This document shows positions 9,601 through 16,862 of a stretch of DNA of 36,016 nucleotides, piece by piece; positions within the stretch are counted from its first letter, which is position 1; every line of letters begins with the position of its first letter. The stretch is from a virus: the IMG/VR virus record IMGVR_UViG_3300032086_004844, positions 1-36,016 of that record; one strand, 5' to 3'. A model generated the notes under the pieces. It made no database searches. It saw only the letters and a program-made list of their open reading frames with translations, and had not been told where the DNA came from. The translations under genes were made by a program, and so were the position numbers.

Positions 9601-10467
9601 ATGGTTAATTTTAATGTAAATCCAAGTAAAACTAATAAGACACCAAAGATAATAAAACCAGAAAATGCTATAAGTTGGTCAAATATTGTTTATGGATACT
9701 ATAACACTAATGGGAATGCTAAAGCTGGATATAGTAGTTTATACGATGCCAAAAACGGTCAAAATATTATTATTTCTCAAACTGTGTATGACCCAACTTT
9801 AGGATATTATGTAGAACCTAATAATAGTAATTTAGCATTTCAATTCTATTATACTTTTCCAGAAAAATATGATGGCATTAAACCAGTATCTCTAATAGAC
9901 ATACCTCAAGGAAACTATCACCAATTTCCTGTATGGGACGGAAATGACAAAACATGGCTTTTTAGTAATGTTGTTAGACATTTGATTTTAGTTATAGGTC
10001 CTATCGGGGTCAGTGTGGATCCAAATGCTGAAAATGATATTGTAACAACAACACTAAAATTTTCTGAAGATTTTATACTATTAAATGATCCAGATCTATA
10101 TGCGTCAACAAATACAACACATACACATAATTCTATAACGTCAAATGGTGCTTATGCTATATTGTATTTTCCACAATTAATAAACAGATTAACCATAGAA
10201 AACTCACATCTAGAACCATATGCTGACGAAACCTATACATATCAAATATTAGGTTCTCTTATTCAGTTTGGAACTATAAATGATTTAGCTATATTTGGAT
10301 TAGATACTAACGTTAGAGAATTAAAACAGATTACCTTTAATATAGACAATAATACCTATGACCACGAACTAATAACAAACCCTGTACCGTTCGAAATTCC
10401 AGAATTTAATTACTACGATTACGATAGTAGAAAACTAGTAAAATTCAATATATTTGAAAAAGAATAG
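9601..10467 (+). CDS. Hypothetical protein (288 aa), virion-region
   Basis: The ORF could begin at TTG 9592, but ATG 9601 (MVNFNVNPSK) is the better start; the ribosome site is weak (purine-rich TTGAGAAAT). The product has no signal peptide or membrane helix. It is rich in Asn, Tyr, Thr and Ile, with alternating hydrophobic strands and a THTHNS loop near residue 175, so it is probably a beta-sandwich or similar. It ends 5 bases before the RCC1 protein, which shares the Asn/Tyr-rich style. I do not recognise a family. Context suggests a structural or fibre-associated protein. Confidence 0.75.
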   Translation: MVNFNVNPSKTNKTPKIIKPENAISWSNIVYGYYNTNGNAKAGYSSLYDAKNGQNIIISQTVYDPTLGYYVEPNNSNLAFQFYYTFPEKYDGIKPVSLIDIPQGNYHQFPVWDGNDKTWLFSNVVRHLILVIGPIGVSVDPNAENDIVTTTLKFSEDFILLNDPDLYASTNTTHTHNSITSNGAYAILYFPQLINRLTIENSHLEPYADETYTYQILGSLIQFGTINDLAIFGLDTNVRELKQITFNIDNNTYDHELITNPVPFEIPEFNYYDYDSRKLVKFNIFEKE

Positions 10468-10472
10468 CAATT

Positions 10473-11969
10473 ATGACAATATTCAATCAAAAAGAAAGTC
10501 AATACTCCCATACTAAAAACAAGTATGGAGAAGATATTGTAAAAGTACGAGTAAGAAATCATAAAATACAAGTTGTTTTAAATGGTAACAATCCTCAAAT
10601 AAGCATAAACTGGGGAGATGGCAATACTGACATAGCTAATGAGTCAAAACTATATGAGCATTCATATAAGAATTATGGAGTTTATGGACTCAGGATACAA
10701 GGTTCTTTTGATACGGACGGCTCTATTACAGTTTACAACAATGAATTAGCTGATGATCCTATACAAGCTATAGGCAACCTAAACAAAAAACTATATCACA
10801 CTAGGCCAACAAGCATATCTCATTACCAAGGTATTGTATTTCAGAATATTAAAGATGAATACATAGAACCAGAACCATCAACCGGAACGAACACAGACAC
10901 CGATACCTACAGAAAACTATACTTCTGGGGGAGTAACAGTAACATGCAACTTGGCAACAATACAACACAAGCTGCAAAAATCTGGCAATCAGTAACTGCT
11001 GCACATAGTCATGCCTTAGCGATAGATACTGACGGAAATCTTTACGCTTGGGGGAAAAACACTGTCGGTCAATTAGGCGACGGAACAACAGAAAACCGCA
11101 CTACTCTAACAAGCATATCTCATCCATCCGGCCAGGCCTGGCAATCAGTAACCGCTGGATTTCATCATACATTAGCGATAGACATTGACGGAAATCTTTA
11201 CGCTTGGGGGATTGACCATTACGGACAACCTGGCGCCCGCCCAACAGGCTTATATAGCACTACGCCAACAAGCATATCTCATCCATCCGGCAAAGCCTGG
11301 CAATCAGTAACCGCTGGAGGTGATTATACATTAGCAATAGACACTGACGGCAATCTGTACGGTTGGGGGCGTAACGCTGCCGGTCAAGTAGGCGACGGAA
11401 CAACAGAAGCGCCTGCTACGCTAACAAGAATATCTCATCCACTCGGGAAAACCTGGCAGTCAGTATCAGCTGGGGTATATCGCTATAGCTTGGCCATAGA
11501 CACTGCCGGAAACCTATACTCTTGGGGGCAAGACGTCATAACAAGTTTAAGTCGCACTACGCCAATGCTAATAGATCATCCACTTGGGAAAACCTGGAAG
11601 TCAATAACTGCTGCAACTAATCATGCCTTAGCGATAGATACTGACGATAATCTGTACGGTTGGGGAAGCAACTTCTACGGACAACTTGGCTACCAAAGTA
11701 GCGACACCACAGGAACCAATATATATATACCAAGAAGGATATCTCATCCATCCGGCCAGGCCTGGCAATCAGTAGCCGCTGGATTTTATCATACATTAGC
11801 GATAGATGCTGACGGAAATCTTTACGCTGGGGGGCAAAACACTGTCGGTCAATTAGGCGACGGAACAACAGAAAACCGCACTATGCCAACAAGCATATCT
11901 CATCCATCTAACAAAACCTGGCAGTCAATAACTGCTGCAACTAGTCATTCTATTGCTATAAGTAGTTAA
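10473..11969 (+). CDS. PKD-like plus RCC1 seven-bladed propeller protein (498 aa)
   Basis: Residues about 20-80 resemble a PKD-like/surface beta-sandwich domain: ISINWGDG at 44-50, then an EHSYKNYGVYGLRI strand. Residues about 148-498 are RCC1-type repeats. I count seven WQS[VI]xA-x-HxLAIDxDGNLYxWG-x-N-x-x-GQLGDGT units, and the first strand LYFWGSN would close the ring with the last. RCC1 propellers bind proteins or sugars. In phage structural regions such modules usually occur in fibres or adhesins. Blade 6 has LYAGGQ where the others have the LYxWG tryptophan. Several blades are almost identical at DNA level, so the array is recent or actively recombining. The start is ATG 10473, 5 bases after the previous stop; no strong ribosome site. 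Confidence 0.88.
   Translation: MTIFNQKESQYSHTKNKYGEDIVKVRVRNHKIQVVLNGNNPQISINWGDGNTDIANESKLYEHSYKNYGVYGLRIQGSFDTDGSITVYNNELADDPIQAIGNLNKKLYHTRPTSISHYQGIVFQNIKDEYIEPEPSTGTNTDTDTYRKLYFWGSNSNMQLGNNTTQAAKIWQSVTAAHSHALAIDTDGNLYAWGKNTVGQLGDGTTENRTTLTSISHPSGQAWQSVTAGFHHTLAIDIDGNLYAWGIDHYGQPGARPTGLYSTTPTSISHPSGKAWQSVTAGGDYTLAIDTDGNLYGWGRNAAGQVGDGTTEAPATLTRISHPLGKTWQSVSAGVYRYSLAIDTAGNLYSWGQDVITSLSRTTPMLIDHPLGKTWKSITAATNHALAIDTDDNLYGWGSNFYGQLGYQSSDTTGTNIYIPRRISHPSGQAWQSVAAGFYHTLAIDADGNLYAGGQNTVGQLGDGTTENRTMPTSISHPSNKTWQSITAATSHSIAISS
11041..11883 (+). repeat. Near-identical RCC1 blade DNA copies
   Basis: Bases 11041-11103 and 11821-11883 align over 63 bp with two mismatches, exactly 780 bp (260 codons) apart. 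The stretch just before the second copy (from about 11741) is in turn almost identical to 11121-11210. The segment around 11741-11883 thus looks like a mosaic of two earlier blades, as expected from in-frame unequal exchange or gene conversion. Confidence 0.8.
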
Positions 11970-11975
11970 ATTAAA

Positions 11976-11996
11976 GGTGTATATATATATTAGTAA
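11976..11996 (+). promoter_or_regulatory. Candidate promoter motif GGTGTAT (copy A)
   Basis: GGTGTAT at 11976-11982 is followed by an alternating AT run (ATATATATTAGTA) in the 56-bp gap before the 71-aa gene at 12026. The same heptamer occurs in two other gaps (12597, 27794). It is proposed as a phage promoter element only because of this recurrence. Copy A matches the downstream TATA part least well. Confidence 0.3.
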
Positions 11997-12025
11997 AAGG
12001 AAACAACCAACAAAAAGGAAATATT

Positions 12026-12241
12026 ATGTTAAAACACGCAAAAATTACCATTGATGATAGATGTCTAGATTTGCTATTAACTGAAGAAGAAATCGCTGTA
12101 GCATTTCAAAGAACTTTGGATCCAGAAAACGCTAAGTCTCTAGACTTGGTAGACTGTTGCAAGTGTTGGCCTGTTGAAAAACCTCCCAAATGTAAATTCT
12201 GGTCCAGAATACTAGGTTTGTGTTATGAATGTGATACATAA
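12026..12241 (+). CDS. Hypothetical small protein (71 aa)
   Basis: ATG 12026 has a good ribosome site (AAAGGAAATATT). The product starts MLKHAKITIDD, has an acidic central helix and a C-terminal part with CCKCWP and LCYEC plus Pro/Lys, which could bind a metal through its five Cys. There is no membrane segment. It opens the small-protein run after the RCC1 gene, and its stop is immediately followed by the next ATG, so the two are probably co-translated. The family is not recognised. Confidence 0.7.
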   Translation: MLKHAKITIDDRCLDLLLTEEEIAVAFQRTLDPENAKSLDLVDCCKCWPVEKPPKCKFWSRILGLCYECDT

Positions 12242-12586
12242 ATGAGTGAACCAAATCCAAATACATTAGGTCATTTTTTTGAAAACTTTACCACCTCTAT
12301 GTTTAGTGTGGTAATAGCTCTTATTGGATTCTGGACAACTTTTGTAAAAAATCTAGTCAACAGAAAAGAAGTAGAAGAAATGATAGAGTCCTGTTCACGC
12401 TCTAGTCAATATTCTAAAGATAGACAATTTATTATGGAAAGATTAGATTCTAGTAAAGAATCTCAAATAATTATATCTAAAGCATTAGCTAAAAATACAG
12501 AGGTAATGACGGATCTCAAAATTCATATAGCAACTCTTGCTAAAACACTGGAAAATTTAGAGGCCAGAATAGAGAAAAGTCTATAA
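12242..12586 (+). CDS. Small membrane protein with coiled coil (114 aa)
   Basis: It begins directly after the previous TAA. Residues about 18-37 (SMFSVVIALIGFWTTFV) form one membrane helix. The rest is a charged helix with heptad-like spacing to the C-terminus, ending LENLEARIEKSL. This architecture of one N-terminal helix and a long coiled coil fits phage holin-, spanin- or tail-associated membrane proteins, but none can be assigned from sequence. It is followed by a 54-bp gap with a candidate promoter motif. Coding is likely because of the coupling and composition. Confidence 0.7.
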   Translation: MSEPNPNTLGHFFENFTTSMFSVVIALIGFWTTFVKNLVNRKEVEEMIESCSRSSQYSKDRQFIMERLDSSKESQIIISKALAKNTEVMTDLKIHIATLAKTLENLEARIEKSL

Positions 12587-12596
12587 TTAGCCATAT

Positions 12597-12617
12597 GGTG
12601 TATTATACAATATATTG
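12597..12617 (+). promoter_or_regulatory. Candidate promoter motif GGTGTAT (copy B) with CAATATATTG palindrome
   Basis: GGTGTAT at 12597-12603 is followed, 7 bases later, by TATATT (12611-12616). This places a TATA-like hexamer at the same spacing as copy C (27794). The perfect 10-bp palindrome CAATATATTG spans 12608-12617. It lies in a 54-bp gap upstream of the 65-aa gene, which has a strong ribosome site. A promoter, an operator, or both are possible. Confidence 0.35.
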
Positions 12618-12640
12618 CACTTTTATTAAAAGGAGAAAAT

Positions 12641-12838
12641 ATGGCTGTTGATGTTGCTATTTCAGATGGTGGTCATGTAAGAAATGCCAGAATATTGGTA
12701 ATGTGTCTACCTACCGGCCCTGTAGCTCTCGCAAGAGATGATAGACAAGAAATTGCTGGCCCTACAGATGCAGAATTATTAGCAAAATATGGTGATAGAT
12801 TTGACAATCCTAGATATTACACTGGCGATACAGCATAG
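12641..12838 (+). CDS. Hypothetical small soluble protein (65 aa)
   Basis: ATG 12641 follows a strong ribosome site (AAAAGGAGAAAAT), stronger than those of its neighbours, so the product may be abundant. The sequence begins MAVDVAISDGGH and has a compact beta-like first half and an acidic/polar tail with NPRYYTGD. There are no membrane helices and one Cys. It follows the candidate promoter at 12597 and may be the first gene of a transcript. No family is recognised; a small virion or decoration protein is one possibility. Confidence 0.7.
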   Translation: MAVDVAISDGGHVRNARILVMCLPTGPVALARDDRQEIAGPTDAELLAKYGDRFDNPRYYTGDTA

Positions 12839-12840
12839 TC

Positions 12841-13326
12841 ATGAGAAAACCCGGCTATAAAACAAGCGAATTTTGGTTTACAGTAGTTAGTTTTGTTTTT
12901 AGCGGACTTTTCCTATTGGGAGTAATTAAAGAACCAGATACTAAAGACGATTTGATAGATACATTTACACACGTTACTGAAAGTGTTATTTTGTTGGCTG
13001 GACAAGCGATGGTATTGGCTAGATATATAAGAAAAAGAAAAGAAGAAAAAATAGAATACGAAAAAACAAAACAGAAAGAACAAGACAATATTCGGAAAGA
13101 GCTAGAAGATTATGTTGGTGTAGACAAAACCTATAGTAAGATTAATATAAATAGAGCCAGTATTGGAGAGCTAATACAACTTCCACATATCGGTCCAGTT
13201 ATAGCTGAAAAAATTATACAATACCGGGAACAGCATGGAGAATTTACTTACTCTATAGATCTAATGAAAATTAATGGAATAGGTGAGTCAGTATTCAAAG
13301 ATATAGATAAATACATTGAAATATGA
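12841..13326 (+). CDS. Membrane protein with ComEA-like helix-hairpin-helix domain (161 aa)
   Basis: Residues 11-29 (FWFTVVSFVFSGLFLLGVI) and about 46-63 (ESVILLAGQAMVLARYI) look like two membrane helices, separated by an acidic loop. A Lys/Glu-rich helix (64-90) leads to a ComEA-type HhH domain at 99-161: ININRASIGELIQLPHIGP, then REQHGEF and the second hairpin INGIGES. In ComEA this domain binds double-stranded DNA outside the membrane during competence. Here it would be a membrane-tethered DNA-binding module in a phage-like operon. The start is 2 bases after the previous stop. A role in DNA passage across the envelope or in holin-like function is inference. The domain call is strong. Confidence 0.85.
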   Translation: MRKPGYKTSEFWFTVVSFVFSGLFLLGVIKEPDTKDDLIDTFTHVTESVILLAGQAMVLARYIRKRKEEKIEYEKTKQKEQDNIRKELEDYVGVDKTYSKININRASIGELIQLPHIGPVIAEKIIQYREQHGEFTYSIDLMKINGIGESVFKDIDKYIEI

Positions 13327-13335
13327 GGCAATCAA

Positions 13336-13803
13336 ATGAGTGAATCAACCAAAGACTTAATCAGAAGAGAAATAGAAAACCTAATCAATGAAACCAAAAA
13401 ATCTGTTACAGAGGTTAAGACCTTCGCTCTTGCAGAAGTATGGAAAATATTACAGCTATTAACATCTGCAACTATTCAGCTTATAGAAAATCTTGGCAAT
13501 GATCTTAGTAGCCCAGAGAAAAAAGCGTTAGCTTTAGAGTTAATAGGTAAATTTTATGACGAAATTTTCAAATATGTAGATGTGCCTTGGGTTCCAACGC
13601 CAATAGAAGTTGTATTACATGGCTATCTAAAAAGTGTCTTAATGATGCTTGTTAGTTCAGCAATAGACGCTATGGTAACAACATTTAGACAAATAGGTTT
13701 CTTCAACAAGAAAGAAGAAGCTGTCATAGAAACACAATCTAATCAAAACAAAATCATATCAGATTTCATCAATGACTTTAATAATATAGTGAGGGAAAAA
13801 TGA
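13336..13803 (+). CDS. Hypothetical helical protein (155 aa)
   Basis: ATG 13336 lies 9 bases after the previous stop, with GAGGC just upstream. The protein is nearly all helical: an amphipathic charged N-terminus, then a conspicuous central motif SPEKKALALELIGKFYDEI followed by a hydrophobic stretch around 98-120 that may contact membrane. The C-terminus is polar. It overlaps the next gene by ATGA. The neighbours are membrane proteins, so a membrane-associated partner role is plausible. I do not recognise a named family. Confidence 0.75.
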   Translation: MSESTKDLIRREIENLINETKKSVTEVKTFALAEVWKILQLLTSATIQLIENLGNDLSSPEKKALALELIGKFYDEIFKYVDVPWVPTPIEVVLHGYLKSVLMMLVSSAIDAMVTTFRQIGFFNKKEEAVIETQSNQNKIISDFINDFNNIVREK

Positions 13804-14180
13804 ATTTTACTCAGAGTTTCGAAGAATTTAGTGCTAGTTTGGGACCGATGGATCTTGCTCTATATGCTGGTGCTGGTATTATATTGTGGGTATTATTTAA
13901 GGATAAATTAAGTCCTGTTCAAACGGCAGTTATGGATATCGTCAATAGACTTAAAAGTTCTGTAGGAGGAATTTCTGATACCGTAACTATCAAGGTTCCA
14001 GATGTGGTTAAATCTTCACCAAGAGTACAACAAGATCTATTTTTTGATTTAGTCGTATCATGGAAACAGACCAGAGATCTAGCAGTAAAAAGCGGTTGCT
14101 CAAAAGCTGTAGAAGTTGCTGACCAAATGTTCCCTTATCTAAGTCCAACAGTTTGTGGTGAGGAAAAAGATGCAGAATAA
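13800..14180 (+). CDS. Hypothetical membrane protein (126 aa)
   Basis: The ATG is within the ATGA overlap with the preceding stop, typical of translational coupling. Residues about 17-33 (MDLALYAGAGIILWVLF) form one membrane helix; the remainder is soluble with two Cys (SGCSKAV and PTVCGE). The end overlaps the next gene. No family is recognised. The membrane topology and operon position group it with 12242-14673. Confidence 0.75.
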   Translation: MNFTQSFEEFSASLGPMDLALYAGAGIILWVLFKDKLSPVQTAVMDIVNRLKSSVGGISDTVTIKVPDVVKSSPRVQQDLFFDLVVSWKQTRDLAVKSGCSKAVEVADQMFPYLSPTVCGEEKDAE

Positions 14181-14673
14181 ATTATTACTAACTATCGGAG
14201 TGATTTTATTAGCTATAGGTATATTTAAGCCAGATCTTAGTATGGTTAATAAAATATCACCAACCCCGGCCTGCTCCATTGAAACTTATGTAACAGACGC
14301 CCCTTCTGATACAAATCTATTAGAAAAAGCAAGAACAGTCACAGATATAGTTAAATCTTCTGACGATTCTACAAGATCAAGTGATTGCCTAAAATTATCA
14401 GCACTTTATGCAGACATGGCTACTCTGGTTGAGTTGGATTCAGAGGATAAAGTGATAACCGATACTGCTTCCATAAGAGAGGCTAATAGCATAGCTGGTA
14501 AAATGCTAAGACTTAATATTAAGGATAAGTATGAAGGTCTAGCAGAAGCCGCAAAAGATTTAATGGTTAGCACTATTGGCGATGACGATGTAGTACTTGA
14601 CGAAGAATTAAGAGATAGTTCTGTTGACGCCTTTAGAGCATTAAGCTGGGCTTTTTATGAGGGTAGTAAATAA
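14170..14673 (+). CDS. Hypothetical exported or membrane-anchored protein (167 aa)
   Basis: The frame is open from GTG 14155, but ATG 14170 is preferred: GGTGAGG sits about 7 bases upstream and the product then starts with a clean signal anchor (MQNKLLLTIGVILLAIGIF). The mature part has two Cys (PACSIE and SDCLKL) and is helical and acidic. It overlaps the upstream gene by 11 bases and its stop overlaps the next start (TAATG). It lies directly upstream of a papain-like protease, so it could be a partner or substrate; that is inference only. Confidence 0.75.
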   Translation: MQNKLLLTIGVILLAIGIFKPDLSMVNKISPTPACSIETYVTDAPSDTNLLEKARTVTDIVKSSDDSTRSSDCLKLSALYADMATLVELDSEDKVITDTASIREANSIAGKMLRLNIKDKYEGLAEAAKDLMVSTIGDDDVVLDEELRDSSVDAFRALSWAFYEGSK

Positions 14674-15599
14674 TGCCAAGAATGAGTCCTAATGATCTGT
14701 ACAACGAATACCGCAAAGGATTTAGTGGTTGCCTGTGGGAAGAACACGTTTTTGAAGAACTATTAGCGACTAGTAAATATGCTTATTTTACAGACGGAGC
14801 TAAAAAAATAAAGAATAGTGGAAAAGGTAAATTATCAACACCTTTTAAATCAGTATTGAAATTTGATAAGAATGCTTATATCGAACGACAAACCACAGGC
14901 GATTGTGTGTCCCATGCTACTCGCAACGGCTGCGATGTAACCAGAGCAGTAGAAATTGATATTAAGGGAGATAAAGAAAGTTGGATCGCTAGGGGAGCAA
15001 CAGAAGCAATTTATGGTTGTCGTGGTCATGGCGGTCAAGGAATGAGTTGCAGTCGTGCTGCTACATTTGTTAGTCAAACTGGTGGTATTTTAGTTCGTAA
15101 AAATTATCCCGGTGTTGCAGACTTCAGTAAATATAATGGCAGCATGGGAGCCAAATGGGGCGGTCGTGGATTACCAGATAAAGTAATAGATAAAGCTGAT
15201 GATCATCAAATAAGAACAGTTTCTTTAATACGAACAGTAGAAGAAGCACGAGATGCACTTGCTAATGGATATGGATTAAGTGTGTGTTCTAGTTATGGAT
15301 TTTCTAATAAAAGAGACTCTAAGGGATTTGCTCGTAAATCTGGCAGCTGGGCACATGCGATGGCCTGGACTGCCTGTGATGACACTAATGGGGAACCAGC
15401 ATTTATGGTTCAAAATAGCTGGGGCAAATGGAATGATGGTGGTCATCCAGAATGGGGCCCAATTCCAGATGGAGCATTTTTGATTCATGCAGACGTTGCA
15501 GAAGGTATGTTGAGGCAAAATGGAGCTTATGCCTTTAGTGATTTTAACGGATTTCCACCTCAAAAATTACCAGATTATGGGTTCGGAGAATACCTATGA
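14673..15599 (+). CDS. Papain-like cysteine protease (308 aa)
   Basis: The catalytic signature of the C1A/papain fold is visible: oxyanion Gln and Cys in RQTTGDCVSHA (Q73, C78), the His in GSWAHAMAW (H228), and Asn in QNSWGKWN (N248) followed by the Gly-rich NSWG loop and a FLIHAD strand. There is no signal peptide, although the N-terminal 60 residues could be a propeptide. The start overlaps the preceding stop and GAGGGT upstream gives a good ribosome site. Such proteases in phages may process virion proteins or attack host protein coats; this one is next to a secreted serine protease. The fold assignment is confident; the substrate is unknown. Confidence 0.88.
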   Translation: MPRMSPNDLYNEYRKGFSGCLWEEHVFEELLATSKYAYFTDGAKKIKNSGKGKLSTPFKSVLKFDKNAYIERQTTGDCVSHATRNGCDVTRAVEIDIKGDKESWIARGATEAIYGCRGHGGQGMSCSRAATFVSQTGGILVRKNYPGVADFSKYNGSMGAKWGGRGLPDKVIDKADDHQIRTVSLIRTVEEARDALANGYGLSVCSSYGFSNKRDSKGFARKSGSWAHAMAWTACDDTNGEPAFMVQNSWGKWNDGGHPEWGPIPDGAFLIHADVAEGMLRQNGAYAFSDFNGFPPQKLPDYGFGEYL

Positions 15600-15760
15600 A
15601 ATTATTAGACAGAATTGCGCTCAACAGTTTGATAAAAACTATTACAAATTTTATATTAGCAATACTCAAAATCTTTGCTCCTCAAAAAACAAGCACCATT
15701 GATAAAGGCAAAAGGAAGCGACCAATATTAGATGCCATAAGGAGGTGGACTAAACCATGA
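15596..15760 (+). CDS. 54-aa mini-gene between the two protease genes
   Basis: ATG 15596 overlaps the protease stop (ATGA) and its TGA (15758-15760) overlaps the next ATG (15757). Coupling on both sides is strong evidence of a real gene. The product is basic, with a hydrophobic amphipathic N-terminal half (about 8-28, with IAL, FILAILKIF) and a Lys/Arg-rich C-terminal half (GKRKRP, IRRW). It could be a membrane-active or nucleic-acid-binding peptide. The coding sequence also contains the ribosome site of the serine protease. Confidence 0.65.
   Translation: MKLLDRIALNSLIKTITNFILAILKIFAPQKTSTIDKGKRKRPILDAIRRWTKP
15738..15747 (+). promoter_or_regulatory. Near-perfect Shine-Dalgarno TAAGGAGGTG
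   Basis: Ten consecutive bases complementary to the usual bacterial 16S 3' end, 9 bases before ATG 15757. It is the strongest ribosome site I see in the window and lies inside the 54-aa mini-gene, so the serine protease can be translated independently of coupling. Confidence 0.85.
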
Positions 15761-16608
15761 ATATTAAAACTTTACTATTTACTGTACTAGCATTAATAGT
15801 AGTATCTTTTCAATCAGTATGTGCGGAAGATCCAGTAAATATTAGCACATATTTACAGGATATCAGCGTTACAATAAAAACTGAACGAGGATCTGGTAGT
15901 GGCGTGATTTTTAGTCGAGAAATCAAATCAGATGACGGTAAGAAGAATGTAAATTTTGTATGGACAGCAGCCCATGTTTTAGAGGGTATTCGTAGTGTGA
16001 GAAGTATTCTTGATATAGAAGGCAAAACCCTAAAGCGTCCAGTGTTCAAAGATGTGCAAATTGTAAAAAAATTGATAGAGCAGGGCATTACAGTAGGTGA
16101 ACTTTCTATGGATGCTGTGGTTGTTAAGTATAGTGATGCAACAGACGGCGAAGATCTTGCTTTACTAATGGTTAAGAAATTTAACTTTGTAGATGTATCT
16201 GCTAAATTTCATAAAGACGAAAGCGATACTGGATTGCCTTTAGGTACACAGTTGTATCATGTCGGTTCTTTACTTGGTGAAAGTGGAGCCAATAGTATGA
16301 CAACTGGGATTATGAGTCAAGTTGGTAGAATGCTTGCTTTAAATAGTAGCACCAAGGTATTATTCGATCAAACAACAGTGACTGCATTTCCAGGGTCATC
16401 TGGAGGTGGTGTATTCTTAACTGATGGCCAGTATATTGGTATGCTTGTTCGTGGTGCCGGAGAAACTTTCAATCTAATTGTACCTATTAGACGAATTAAC
16501 AAATGGGCAAAATCAGAAAATATCATGTGGGCGCTTGATCCATCAATAGAAGCTCCGTCACTAGAAGAAATTAATAAATTACCAAAAGAGAAAATGGGCA
16601 AATTATGA
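15757..16608 (+). CDS. Secreted trypsin-like serine protease (283 aa)
   Basis: The N-terminus is a classical signal peptide (MNIKTLLFTVLALIVVSFQS) with probable cleavage after VCA (residue 23). The trypsin-like triad is clear: H73 in WTAAHVLEG, D133 in DGEDLALLMV, S215 in FPGSSGGGVF. The length fits a single protease domain without a PDZ domain, similar to Trypsin_2 or DegP catalytic cores. The protein should act in the periplasm or outside the cell. Translation is driven by the strong ribosome site at 15738. It forms a tight group with the cysteine protease upstream and a small secreted protein downstream (ATGA overlap). Roles could be envelope damage at lysis, processing of surface proteins or anti-host activity; none is shown by the sequence. 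Confidence 0.9.
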   Translation: MNIKTLLFTVLALIVVSFQSVCAEDPVNISTYLQDISVTIKTERGSGSGVIFSREIKSDDGKKNVNFVWTAAHVLEGIRSVRSILDIEGKTLKRPVFKDVQIVKKLIEQGITVGELSMDAVVVKYSDATDGEDLALLMVKKFNFVDVSAKFHKDESDTGLPLGTQLYHVGSLLGESGANSMTTGIMSQVGRMLALNSSTKVLFDQTTVTAFPGSSGGGVFLTDGQYIGMLVRGAGETFNLIVPIRRINKWAKSENIMWALDPSIEAPSLEEINKLPKEKMGKL

Positions 16609-16859
16609 ACAAATTACTATTTAGTAGTATAGTTAGCTTTCCTATATTGTTTGGACATTTCACAGTAGACCACGCCGACACTGCAAAATACAGTACAACA
16701 GCTGTAGTTGCGTTAGTAGGTGCAAAAATTTCTGTATCACAAAAAGATATATCCGTAGAAAAATACAAAAGAAAAGATTGTCCTGTTTGCAAGGGCAAGG
16801 GATGGTATCTTAGTGGTGATGGAATAGCTAAAATCAACTGCCAATATTGTGAGCCATAA
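16605..16859 (+). CDS. Small exported zinc-finger-like protein (84 aa)
   Basis: It overlaps the serine protease by ATGA. A hydrophobic N-terminus (LLFSSIVSFPILFGHF) suggests export or anchoring. The C-terminal third carries CPVCKGKGWYL ... CQYC, the CxxCxGxG ... CxxC pattern of a half DnaJ-type zinc-binding hairpin. The spacing is normal for that fold but only one of the two zinc sites is present. It may bind zinc or interact with the neighbouring protease; I cannot say which. Confidence 0.75.
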   Translation: MNKLLFSSIVSFPILFGHFTVDHADTAKYSTTAVVALVGAKISVSQKDISVEKYKRKDCPVCKGKGWYLSGDGIAKINCQYCEP

Positions 16860-16862
16860 AAT

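Noticed and set aside
12242-14673. Named holin/spanin lysis cassette
   Set aside because: Single-helix and coiled-coil proteins are suggestive, but no endolysin or recognisable spanin is present, so no lysis names were assigned.
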